Below are positions 8,438 through 15,418 of a DNA stretch of 18,497 nt, piece by piece. The first letter of the stretch is position 1. Every line of letters starts with the position of its first letter. Below the pieces are notes generated by a model. That model was not told where the DNA came from. It was given only the letters and a program-made list of their open reading frames with translations, and searched no databases. The stretch is from positions 1 through 18,497 of the forward strand of contig DPDG01000003.1 in NCBI GenBank assembly GCA_003526375.1, read 5' to 3'. The position numbers and the translations under genes are program-made. Origin of the DNA: Lentisphaeria bacterium (lineage in GTDB: Bacteria > Verrucomicrobiota > Lentisphaeria > Victivallales > UBA1829).

Positions 8438-8483
8438 ATGAAAAAATAAAAAAGTCAACCGCCTGCAAAAGAAAGAAGCTCTG

Positions 8484-8496
8484 ATTTTCTGAAAAT
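8484..8496. repeat. Short dyad just after the LacI-regulator stop
   Basis: ATTTTC and GAAAAT flank a single T. This is a 13-nt dyad, too tight to form a hairpin, and is a possible protein-binding site. It sits 8 nt past the regulator's stop codon. Confidence 0.3.
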
Positions 8497-8504
8497 TTTA
8501 CGGC

Positions 8505-9515
8505 TTAGAACGGGAACAGATGCCGGGAGGCGAGGTCTTTCGCCGGAATGTCATTGAAATTTTCCCTGCAATAGAAGCGGGACTGGATGGAAAGGGTGTC
8601 CGGTTCTGTATGATGCTCGATCTGCCCGATCAGCTCATGAACCGCAAGCCGTATCTGCTTTTCAGACTGGAGCAGGATTGCGCCGCAGAGGGAATCCGGG
8701 CGTTCCAGCCAGTTCCATTCGTCATAAATGCCGATGATGTGCGGATGATAGTCCTGTCTGCCGCGGATGGCGGAGCAGAAATGTTTCAGGCAGTAGGGCG
8801 CGTCACAGATCAGCGCCGGGGGAGCGGCGTTCGCCAGCGCATCCATGTCGTCCAGCGAATGCGGATGGTGCAGAGCGGGGGCAATGCCGTATTTGCGGCA
8901 GGCGTTCCGGAACAGCTCCATGAGGACTTCATCCTGCGGCGTCCGGCTGTCCCATACGGAAAGTGTTGCATTGCTGACGCCTTTTCCGGCGAGACTTTGA
9001 ACCGCGAGCGGAAGCGAGACGGAATGATCCCTGCCGACGGAAGCGATTCCGCAAGCGTTGCGGTAGAGCATGATTATCGGAAGTCCCGCGTTGCGGAGCT
9101 TTTCCAGGCAGGGACGTTCTTCCGGGAAGTGTCCTGAAGCGTAAAAGATTCCGTCGACTCTGGAACGTTGAAGATGTTCCAGGCAGAAAATGCTTTTTTC
9201 CACGTTCCAGCGGGTCAGTTCGAGAATCATGCGGTATCCGTGCTGCTCCGCTTCGTCCATGACGGTTTCGGCAAGCGAGGCGAAATAACGGTTCGTGATG
9301 CTGCCGACGAGGAGCCCGATGGTTCTGGTTCTGCCTTTCCGCAGGGCTTTTGCGATCTCCGAGGGTTGATAACCGAGCTCCGCCGCGGCTTTCATGACCC
9401 GTTCCAGACGCTCCCTTGCATCGCGCCGTTTTCCCATTGTCATGCCGGAAAGCGCCCGCATTGCCGTCTTTTCCGGAACTCCGGCACGTGCCGCAACATC
9501 TTTGATCGTTACCAT
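8505..9515 (-). CDS. LacI/GalR-family transcriptional regulator
   Basis: 336 residues, normal length for the family. The N-terminal helix-turn-helix and hinge are obvious: MVTIKDVAARAGVPEKTAMRAL, then AAELGYQPSEIAKALRKGRTRTIGLLV. The rest matches the periplasmic-binding-like effector domain (IGLLVGSITNRYFASLAETVMDEA, RVDGIFYASG, LICDAP, ESL..Q-type ending). It probably senses a sugar or another small metabolite and represses or activates nearby genes. A strong promoter lies just upstream (9557-9585), and the U32/QueG-like genes follow on the same strand after a 114-nt gap, so it is the likely local regulator of that cassette. The start ATG at 9515 has only a weak GGAAA-type RBS. Confidence 0.92.
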   Translation of the reverse strand: MVTIKDVAARAGVPEKTAMRALSGMTMGKRRDARERLERVMKAAAELGYQPSEIAKALRKGRTRTIGLLVGSITNRYFASLAETVMDEAEQHGYRMILELTRWNVEKSIFCLEHLQRSRVDGIFYASGHFPEERPCLEKLRNAGLPIIMLYRNACGIASVGRDHSVSLPLAVQSLAGKGVSNATLSVWDSRTPQDEVLMELFRNACRKYGIAPALHHPHSLDDMDALANAAPPALICDAPYCLKHFCSAIRGRQDYHPHIIGIYDEWNWLERPDSLCGAILLQSEKQIRLAVHELIGQIEHHTEPDTLSIQSRFYCRENFNDIPAKDLASRHLFPF

Positions 9516-9556
9516 GTCTTCATTTCCGCAGTAGTTTTTTCCTGATGATTGGAGGT

Positions 9557-9585
9557 ATTATAAATACAAGTCTTTCTTTTTTCAA
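9557..9585 (-). promoter_or_regulatory. Near-consensus sigma-70 promoter of the LacI regulator
   Basis: On the minus strand TTGAAA (9585-9580) is followed after exactly 17 nt by a perfect TATAAT (9562-9557). Transcription should begin near 9550, giving a leader of about 35 nt. The -10 box sits within a dyad, GTATT-ATA-AATAC (9555-9567), which could be an autoregulatory site. Confidence 0.8.
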
Positions 9586-9672
9586 GGGCTCTCCTGTAAA
9601 ACTGCGGCAAAGTTGACGGGGCGTCATTTCATTGCGGGAAAACTTTTTATGGAGAAGTCGTCGGTTCTGAAA

Positions 9673-9700
9673 TTGTAAATTCACCAATCCGGTGTATTGT
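9673..9700 (+). promoter_or_regulatory. Possible promoter of the CaCA antiporter gene
   Basis: TTGTAA (9673-9678) and TATTGT (9695-9700) are spaced by 16 nt, about 40 nt before the start codon. Each box matches consensus at only four to five positions, so this is tentative. Confidence 0.3.
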
Positions 9701-9740
9701 ATCAGTTCCTAATGATGATCAGCCGGGAGAACTGAGAGGG

Positions 9741-10751
9741 ATGGAATTTCATTGTGACAATCTGCTGTTGAATATTCTTATTTTCGTCGCCGGCTTGTGG
9801 TTTCTGATCAAAGGCAGCGATATTTTTGTGGATTCTGCAGCGGCGATTGCCCGGATCTGGAAAGTTTCCGAGCTGGTGATCGGGCTTACTCTTGTCAGCA
9901 TCGGAACGTCCCTGCCGGAATTCGCCAGCAGTCTTTATGCGGCATGTTACGGTGAAACGGATTTCATCATCGGCAACGTCGTCGGGAGCAATGTCACAAA
10001 CATCACCCTGATTCTCGGAGTCGGGATCCTCGGTGCGGGGACTCTCGCTTTTTCTCCTCAGCTTTTTTCCCGTGACGCCATGCTGATGCTTGGCGTTTTT
10101 GTTGTGACGGACCTGATGGTGTTCGCCACGGATGTGCAGGGAAAAGACGGCGTTCCCGTCCACGGAATCAATATCTGGTCCGGTATTCTTCTTTTGCTGA
10201 TGGGAATCGGCTATTGTTTCTATCTGTTCCGCTCCACCGCTGAAAATTCTGCGGAAGACTCTGAGCCGGAGGTGAAACAGCCTTCGCTTCTGAAATCGTT
10301 CCTGTGGCTTGCCGCCGGTCTTGTCATGATCATCGGGGGATCGAAAGCCCTGGTGGATACCGTGGTCTGGGGCGCGGAGCAGCTTTCCGTCGATACGATG
10401 ATCATTTCCGCGACGCTTGTCGCGTTCGGCACCTCGGTTCCGGAGCTTGCCGTGACGCTTGCCGGCGTTTTCAAAAAACAGCACGATATTGCGATCGGGA
10501 ATATCATCGGCAGCTGCATCTTCAACATCTTCCTGATCCTCGGCGTCTGCGCGCTGGTGACTCCGCTGGGAATCAACAGCGCTTCGGGGATCATCAACGT
10601 CGCGATGATGCTTGCATCGGGGATCTTTCTGATCACTTTCATGTCTATGGAGAAGAATGCGCTCTTCCGCTGGCAGGGTGTGGTGTTCCTTCTGCTTTAC
10701 TGCGGATTCCTGATTTATAACTTCAAAGACGTCATCAGCCGCTTTTTGTGA
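9741..10751 (+). CDS. CaCA-family sodium/calcium antiporter (YrbG-like)
   Basis: 336 residues with about ten hydrophobic segments in two homologous halves, the normal size for this inner-membrane exchanger family. The two alpha repeats are clear: GTSLPEFASSLYAACYGETD with GNVVGSNVTNITLILG from about residue 55, and GTSVPELAVTLAGVFKKQHD with GNIIGSCIFNIFLILG from about residue 231. The Glu in each GTSxPE motif is the expected ion-binding residue. A polar loop (about 160-180, SAEDSEPEVKQ) separates the halves. GGGAGA 10 nt upstream supports the start. It probably exports Ca2+ in exchange for Na+ or H+. It stands alone between the LacI gene (divergent) and metK. Confidence 0.93.
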   Translation: MEFHCDNLLLNILIFVAGLWFLIKGSDIFVDSAAAIARIWKVSELVIGLTLVSIGTSLPEFASSLYAACYGETDFIIGNVVGSNVTNITLILGVGILGAGTLAFSPQLFSRDAMLMLGVFVVTDLMVFATDVQGKDGVPVHGINIWSGILLLLMGIGYCFYLFRSTAENSAEDSEPEVKQPSLLKSFLWLAAGLVMIIGGSKALVDTVVWGAEQLSVDTMIISATLVAFGTSVPELAVTLAGVFKKQHDIAIGNIIGSCIFNIFLILGVCALVTPLGINSASGIINVAMMLASGIFLITFMSMEKNALFRWQGVVFLLLYCGFLIYNFKDVISRFL

Positions 10752-10784
10752 GATTTCTGATGGTTCACGATTGTAAAAAAGCGG
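10739..10784. repeat. 9-bp inverted repeat spanning the antiporter stop codon
   Basis: CCGCTTTTT (10739-10747) pairs perfectly with AAAAAGCGG (10776-10784) across a 28-nt loop that may form an inner GTGA/TCAC stem. No T tract follows on the plus strand, so it is not a standard terminator. The right arm overlaps the candidate metK -35 box. Confidence 0.45.
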
Positions 10785-10799
10785 AATGAAATGTAGATT
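10771..10799 (+). promoter_or_regulatory. Possible promoter of the metK operon
   Basis: TTGTAA (10771-10776), a 17-nt spacer and TAGATT (10794-10799) lie 53 nt before the metK start. Each box has four consensus matches. The 101-nt gap is too short for a usual SAM riboswitch together with a promoter, and none is apparent. Confidence 0.35.
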
Positions 10800-10852
10800 A
10801 TCAGGCAAAAATGAAAGAAAACCTAACATACTTAAAATAAGGAATTTGATTC

Positions 10853-12169
10853 ATGAGCAAGATTTATGCCGAACACATCTTCACTTCCGAGTCCGTTTCG
10901 GAAGGACATCCTGACAAGGTCTGCGACCAGATTTCGGACGCTGTCCTCGACGCATGCCTGAAACAGGATCCCGAGAGCCGTGTCGCGTGTGAAACACTCT
11001 GCACGACCGATCTCATTGTGATTTCCGGCGAGATTACCACAAAGGCGAAGATCAACTGGGAGGAACTTGCGCGCGGCGTTGTCAGCGATATCGGTTACAC
11101 CAGCAGGGATATCGGTTTTTCCGCCGAGGACTGCAAGGTTTTTGTCTGTGTGCACTCCCAGTCTCCCGATATCTCCCAGGGCGTTTCAATCGGACAGGGG
11201 CTCCACAAGGAGCAGGGCGCCGGAGATCAGGGGATGATGTTCGGCTATGCCAGCAACGAGACGAAGGAACTGATGCCCGCCACGATTGTTTATGCGCACA
11301 AGATCGTGCAGGAGCTTGCGCGTCTCCGCAAGACCCAGCCGAAGAAATACGCATTCCTGCGCCCGGACTCCAAGAGTCAGGTTTCCATGCGCTATGTAGA
11401 CGGCAAACCCGTTTCCGTCGAGGCGGTTGTTGTCTCTCACCAGCATACGCCGGAGATGAAGCGGGAAGAACTCGAAAAACTCGTGAAGGAAGTCGTGAAG
11501 AAAGTCATTCCCGCAAAATATCTCAAGGGGAAAGTGCAGTATCACATCAATCCGACCGGGCGTTTCGTTGTCGGCGGACCCAACGGCGACACCGGGCTGA
11601 CCGGAAGAAAGATCATTGTCGATACCTACGGCGGAGTCGGTTCCCATGGCGGCGGCGCATTCTCCGGCAAGGACCCCTCCAAAGTGGACCGTTCCGCAGC
11701 CTACATGGGCAGATACATCGCCAAGAACATCGTAGCCTCCGGGCTTGCGGAGAAGTGTGAAATCCAGCTTGCTTACGCGATCGGCGTGTCACAGCCGCTC
11801 TCCATCAATGTCGATACTTACGGCACCGGTATTTTTGATGATGATGCGATTCTTGAAAAAGTGGTCCGCGCAGTGTTCGATATGACTCCCGCAGGCATCA
11901 TCAAGACTCTCGGACTCAAGAATCCCGATACCTGGACCTACCGCGATACCGCCGCTTACGGGCATTTCGGACGCAGCGGTTTCCCGTGGGAGAGAGTCGA
12001 TAAAATCGAAGAACTTCTCAACGAAGCTGAAAAATACTGTGATGACGACTGTGACTGCGAATGCTGCTGCGGTGAACACGATCACGATCTTGATGAGGAG
12101 GAGATCGTGAAGCCTGCAAAGAAGAAAGCTGAAAAGAAGACTGCGAAAAAATCGGCAGGAAAAAAATAA
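10853..12169 (+). CDS. metK: S-adenosylmethionine synthetase with an unusual Cys- and Lys-rich C-terminal tail
   Basis: 438 residues; the enzyme makes SAM from ATP and methionine in the cytoplasm. Family signatures are present in order: SEGHPDKVCDQISDAVLDA near the N-terminus, GAGDQGMMFGYASNET around residue 122, and the glycine-rich GGGAFSGKDPSKVDRSAAY around residue 263. The core ends near WERVDKIEELLNEAEKY. A tail of about 45 residues follows, beyond the usual 385-400: a Cys/Asp/His cluster (CDDDCDCECCCGEHDHD) and then a basic stretch (KPAKKKAEKKTAKKSAGKK). TAAGGA lies about 10 nt before the start. It is the first gene of an operon with a PfkB kinase and ahcY, forming the SAM cycle. Identity is very secure; the tail's function is unknown and might involve metal or nucleic-acid binding. 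Confidence 0.97.
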   Translation: MSKIYAEHIFTSESVSEGHPDKVCDQISDAVLDACLKQDPESRVACETLCTTDLIVISGEITTKAKINWEELARGVVSDIGYTSRDIGFSAEDCKVFVCVHSQSPDISQGVSIGQGLHKEQGAGDQGMMFGYASNETKELMPATIVYAHKIVQELARLRKTQPKKYAFLRPDSKSQVSMRYVDGKPVSVEAVVVSHQHTPEMKREELEKLVKEVVKKVIPAKYLKGKVQYHINPTGRFVVGGPNGDTGLTGRKIIVDTYGGVGSHGGGAFSGKDPSKVDRSAAYMGRYIAKNIVASGLAEKCEIQLAYAIGVSQPLSINVDTYGTGIFDDDAILEKVVRAVFDMTPAGIIKTLGLKNPDTWTYRDTAAYGHFGRSGFPWERVDKIEELLNEAEKYCDDDCDCECCCGEHDHDLDEEEIVKPAKKKAEKKTAKKSAGKK

Positions 12170-12187
12170 TTTCCGGAAGGAATATTC

Positions 12188-13216
12188 ATGGCTTTTGAAA
12201 AAATAAAGGTTCTGGGTGCCGGAAGCACGCTTCTGGATATTCTTGCCAGAGTGGATGACGCTTTTCTCTCCGAACATGTCGCCGGAGAGAAAGGCGGAAT
12301 GAATCTCGTGAATTCCGAGACTCAGCACGGTCTGATTGACAAGCTTGATCAGGCAGGAATGTCGAAAGCAATCGGCGGTTCCGCGTTCAATACGGTTTCG
12401 GCTTTGACCACGCTTGGGTTTAAAACAGCATTTATCGGAAAGCTGGGCAAGGATGAAGACGGGCGTTATTACACGGATTCCTACCGTAATCTGGGGGGGG
12501 ATGTCTCCTCTTTCAAATATACGGCGACGGCGGCGACGGGGACTTGCCTTTGTCTTGTTACGCCGGATTCCGAGCGGACCATGCGGACGGATCTCGGTGC
12601 GACGGCGACGATCAATGCCGATGACATTTCCGATGCCGATTTTGAAGGCATTACACATGTCCATCTGGAAGGATACCTCCTGTTTTTCATCGAAGTCGTG
12701 AAAAAGATTCTGATGCTGGCGAAAAAGCATGGCTGCACTGTCAGTTTTGACTTTGCCTCTTTTGAAGTGGTCCGGCTTTTCCGTTCGGAGCTTCACGAGC
12801 TTCTCGAAAAATATGTCGATATCATTTTTGCGAATGAAGACGAGGCGAAGGAATTCTGCAAATACGAAAAGTTCTCGCCGGAAGCCGTTGCCGAAAATCT
12901 GTTTCATTACTGTTCCGTAGTTGTGGTGAAACTCGGAAAAGAGGGGTCCTTCATCCGCGAAAACGGTGTGAATCACCGGATTCCGCCGGTTCTGGTGAAT
13001 GCGGTCGATACGACCGGAGCAGGGGATCTCTGGCAGGGCGGTTTCCTTTACGGTTACTTGAACGGATATGGCGTGGAAGCCGCCGGCAGAATGGGGTCCG
13101 TGCTCGGAGCGGAGATTGTACAGGTGCTTGGCGCCCAGATTCCGCCGGAGCGGTGGCCCGCGATCAGAGAAGAATTTGAAAAGATTAAAAAACAATATGC
13201 TGTAAATAAGGATTGA
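12188..13216 (+). CDS. PfkB-family carbohydrate/nucleoside kinase, probable adenosine kinase
   Basis: 342 residues, normal for the ribokinase/PfkB family. The N-terminus (VLGAGSTLLDILARVDD) and the GGSAFNTVSALTTLGFKTAFIGKLGKDEDG block are family signature 1. DTTGAGD at residues 274-280 is the anion-hole/catalytic signature, with Asp280 as the expected base. GGAAGGA before the ATG is a good RBS, 18 nt after metK. Its position between metK and ahcY argues for adenosine as substrate: AhcY releases adenosine and homocysteine, and phosphorylating adenosine pulls that reaction forward. The exact substrate cannot be proven from sequence, since sugar kinases share these motifs. A run of eight G residues (12493-12500) lies within the codons for LGGD and may be prone to slippage. 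Confidence 0.88.
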   Translation: MAFEKIKVLGAGSTLLDILARVDDAFLSEHVAGEKGGMNLVNSETQHGLIDKLDQAGMSKAIGGSAFNTVSALTTLGFKTAFIGKLGKDEDGRYYTDSYRNLGGDVSSFKYTATAATGTCLCLVTPDSERTMRTDLGATATINADDISDADFEGITHVHLEGYLLFFIEVVKKILMLAKKHGCTVSFDFASFEVVRLFRSELHELLEKYVDIIFANEDEAKEFCKYEKFSPEAVAENLFHYCSVVVVKLGKEGSFIRENGVNHRIPPVLVNAVDTTGAGDLWQGGFLYGYLNGYGVEAAGRMGSVLGAEIVQVLGAQIPPERWPAIREEFEKIKKQYAVNKD

Positions 13217-13223
13217 CTGACTC

Positions 13224-14672
13224 ATGGCAAAAGCAAAGACTGCCCCCAAGGCAAAAAAAGTAACGGCTCCCGACTACAAGGTGAAGGATATTTCTCTTGC
13301 TGCATTCGGACGCAAGGAACTCGACATTGCGGAAAAGGAAATGCCCGGGCTTATGGCTGCGCGCAAAAAATACGGCAGGCAGAAACCTTTGAAGGGAATC
13401 AGGATCATGGGCAGTCTGCACATGACGATCCAGACCGCCGCGCTGATTGAAACACTGGTTGAACTCGGCGCCGATGTCCGCTGGGCGTCCTGCAATATCT
13501 TCTCGACGCAGGACCATGCCGCCGCCGCGATTGCCGCCGAAGGCATTCCGGTGTTTGCATGGAAAGGTGAAACCCTTGAGGAATACTGGGACTGCACCTA
13601 TCGCGCAATGACATGGCCGGACGGTTCCGGTCCCGATCAGATCGTGGATGACGGCGGCGATGCCACATTGCTGATCCATCTCGGCGTCAAGGCGGAGAAG
13701 AATGCGAAGTTCCTTGACAAGAAACCGGAGAGTGAGGAACAGGGGGTGATTTTCAATCTGCTGAAACGCGTTCTCAAGGAAAAACCGGGGCATTGGACGA
13801 AAGTTGCAAAGAAACTGCGCGGAGTGTCCGAAGAAACCACAACGGGCGTGCACCGTCTGCTCCAGCTTGAGGAAAAGGGCGAGCTTCTGTTCCCCGCGAT
13901 CAATGTCAATGACTCCGTTACCAAATCCAAATTCGATAACATTTACGGTTGCCGTCACTCTTTGACGGACGGCATCAAACGCGCTCTTGACGTGATGCTT
14001 GCAGGGAAAGTTGCATGTGTCTGCGGTTATGGCGATGTCGGGAAAGGATGTTCCGAGGCTCTGAAAAATGAACGTGCGCGTGTCCTTGTGACGGAAATCG
14101 ACCCGATCTGTGCGCTTCAGGCATGTATGGCGGGACTCCAGGTCGTGACGCTTGAGGAGGCGCTTCCCGAGGCGGATGTCTATGTGACGACGACAGGCAA
14201 TGTGGATATCATCACCGCTGAACATATGGCGAAGATGAAAGATCAGGCGATTGTCTGCAACATCGGTCATTTCGATGATGAGATTCAGGTTGCGAAACTG
14301 AAAGCCTGTAAGGGCGTGAAAGTGACGGAGATCAAAGGTTGCGAGTGCCCGGTCCATAAGTTCACATTCAAAGACGGCCACAGTATTTACCTGCTTGCCG
14401 AGGGACGTCTTGTGAACCTCGGTTGCGCCACAGGCCATCCGAGTTTTGTGATGAGCTGCTCTTTTGCGAACCAGACTCTTGCCCAGATCAAGCTTGCGAC
14501 GGAGAACCTGAAAACAGCGGTTTACCGTTTGCCGAAGGAACTGGATGAAGAAGTTGCGCGTCTGCATCTTGAGAAACTGGGAGCTCACCTGACGACTCTG
14601 ACGAAGAAACAGGCGGATTATATTGGAGTTCCGGTGGATGGTCCATATAAGCCGGAACATTACAGATATTGA
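13224..14672 (+). CDS. ahcY: Adenosylhomocysteinase
   Basis: 482 residues. The enzyme uses bound NAD to hydrolyse S-adenosylhomocysteine to adenosine and homocysteine, which relieves inhibition of methyltransferases. Clear signatures are GSLHMTIQTAALIETLVELGADVRW near the N-terminus, the VHRLLQLEEKGELLFPAINVNDSVTKSKFDN segment, the NAD-binding VCGYGDVGKGCSEAL (about residue 266), and the classic KPEHYRY C-terminus. It carries the insertion of about 40 residues (KPESEEQGVIFNLLKRVLKE...) seen in one major bacterial/eukaryotic type. The start is preceded by AAGGA, 7 nt after the kinase stop. Unusually, an Ala/Lys/Pro-rich leader of about 16 residues (MAKAKTAPKAKKVTAP) precedes the normal DYKVKDISLA start, echoing the MetK tail. 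No clear terminator is seen after the stop. Confidence 0.97.
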   Translation: MAKAKTAPKAKKVTAPDYKVKDISLAAFGRKELDIAEKEMPGLMAARKKYGRQKPLKGIRIMGSLHMTIQTAALIETLVELGADVRWASCNIFSTQDHAAAAIAAEGIPVFAWKGETLEEYWDCTYRAMTWPDGSGPDQIVDDGGDATLLIHLGVKAEKNAKFLDKKPESEEQGVIFNLLKRVLKEKPGHWTKVAKKLRGVSEETTTGVHRLLQLEEKGELLFPAINVNDSVTKSKFDNIYGCRHSLTDGIKRALDVMLAGKVACVCGYGDVGKGCSEALKNERARVLVTEIDPICALQACMAGLQVVTLEEALPEADVYVTTTGNVDIITAEHMAKMKDQAIVCNIGHFDDEIQVAKLKACKGVKVTEIKGCECPVHKFTFKDGHSIYLLAEGRLVNLGCATGHPSFVMSCSFANQTLAQIKLATENLKTAVYRLPKELDEEVARLHLEKLGAHLTTLTKKQADYIGVPVDGPYKPEHYRY

Positions 14673-14749
14673 TTTGTCTGATAAGATACCGTGGAGTTAA
14701 GAAAACGCGGTTATTTTCCGAATAAATCGAATATTTTTTCGAATAGTGC

Positions 14750-14777
14750 TTGTAATATGCGGAATCGCACGTATAGT
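14750..14777 (+). promoter_or_regulatory. Probable promoter of the initiator tRNA gene
   Basis: TTGTAA (14750-14755), a 16-nt spacer and TATAGT (14772-14777) end 28 nt before the mature tRNA. This fits a short 5' leader removed by RNase P. Confidence 0.55.
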
Positions 14778-14805
14778 ATGAGCCTACAAGATAAAGAAAA
14801 CTTAT

Positions 14806-14880
14806 CGCGGGGTAGAGCATTGGTAGCTCGTCAGGCTCATAACCTGGAGGTAGTAGGTTCGATTCCTGCCCCCGCTACCA
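14806..14880 (+). tRNA. tRNA-Met (CAT), initiator type (tRNA-fMet)
   Basis: 75 nt with encoded CCA. The acceptor stem pairs six bases, with an unpaired C1 against U72, a hallmark of bacterial initiator tRNAs (usually C1/A72). The D stem GAGC/GCTC has the initiator-type A11-U24 pair. The anticodon CAT is at 14838-14840 in loop CTCATAA. The anticodon stem TCAGG/CCTGG contains an A29-U41 and a terminal U-G pair, so only two of the three usual G-C pairs are present. The T stem GTAGG/CCTGC closes a TTCGATT loop. A promoter and a terminator flank it. Confidence 0.95.
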
Positions 14881-14892
14881 ACTTAAGATTAT

Positions 14893-14916
14893 GCCGGTCA
14901 TACGACCGGCTTTTTT
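14893..14916 (+). terminator. Rho-independent terminator after the tRNA
   Basis: A 7-bp stem, GCCGGTC (14893-14899) with GACCGGC (14904-14910), has a 4-nt loop and is followed by six T residues, 13 nt after the tRNA end. Confidence 0.93.
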
Positions 14917-14924
14917 CTTGCCTG

Positions 14925-15418
14925 TTAAAACCGGTTATTCGGAGCAAAGTCCGATTTCAATAATTCCGCTGTCTTGATCCGGTGGATGGCAAAGGTGCTT
15001 AAGATGGCAGAATCTTTTGCAGTACCACGAATTGTTGCAGAATACCAGTGTGTGCGGTTCGAAAAACCGCTCAGTCGTTTCTCCCATGTAATCCGCATAG
15101 GCGATTTTTACCCGATGATGGGTTTGCATGTCTCGAAATTCATCATGGATATATCATGATTCAAATTGATATGCAAGCCGGAAAGAATGGTCAGACTCTC
15201 CATGTGGGCGGTATCAAGGAAGTCGGGATTGTTGTTCTGCAAAAGATAATCCACAGCATTGCGGATTTTGTTCTTTAAAGGGCTGGGGAAAAGACCGTCT
15301 CGGAAATCCGCGCTCCGATGACGGCGGACAGCATTTCATTCTTGTTAAAATTTATCGTGCGATTGTTCGAAGCATGAAAAAGAAAATGATTCTGAAAATA
15401 CAATTCGCGTTGATCACA
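14925..15418 (-). pseudogene. WYL-domain transcriptional regulator remnant with at least three frame breaks
   Basis: Read on the minus strand, consecutive frames give parts of one WYL regulator. The first holds NEMLSAVIGARISETVFSPA (from about 15340). After a shift near 15278 comes NKIRNAVDYLLQNNNPDFLD and then LTILSGLHINLNHD. After a shift near 15125-15135 comes THHRVKIAYADYMGETTERF with EPHTLVFCNNSWYCKRFCHL. After a shift near 15000 comes STFAIHRIKTAELLKSDF, ending in TAA at 14925. The ligand-sensing WYL core (RVKIAYADY...TERFFEPH..VF..NSWY...CHL...FAIHRI) is unmistakable once frames are joined, but a few residues are missing at the third break. No N-terminal DNA-binding domain is seen, and the upstream limit is uncertain. 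It is certainly not translated as one protein unless the breaks are sequencing errors. Confidence 0.8.

Noticed and set aside
7344..8468. Longer start of the U32 protein at 8468
   Set aside because: The extra 26 residues come from a TTG start inside AT-rich promoter-like DNA, whereas ATG at 8390 has a good RBS and starts at the conserved domain.
10752..10852. SAM riboswitch upstream of metK
   Set aside because: The gap is only 101 nt. I see no SAM-I/II-like helices or terminator/anti-terminator pair.
11789..14660. Two long minus-strand open frames opposite metK, the kinase and ahcY
   Set aside because: They mirror highly conserved enzymes on the other strand, lack RBS support and show no domains.
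14673..14749. Terminator of the methyl-cycle operon
   Set aside because: Only weak pairings (TCGAA/TTCGA with AT loop) are seen. None has a stable stem plus T run.
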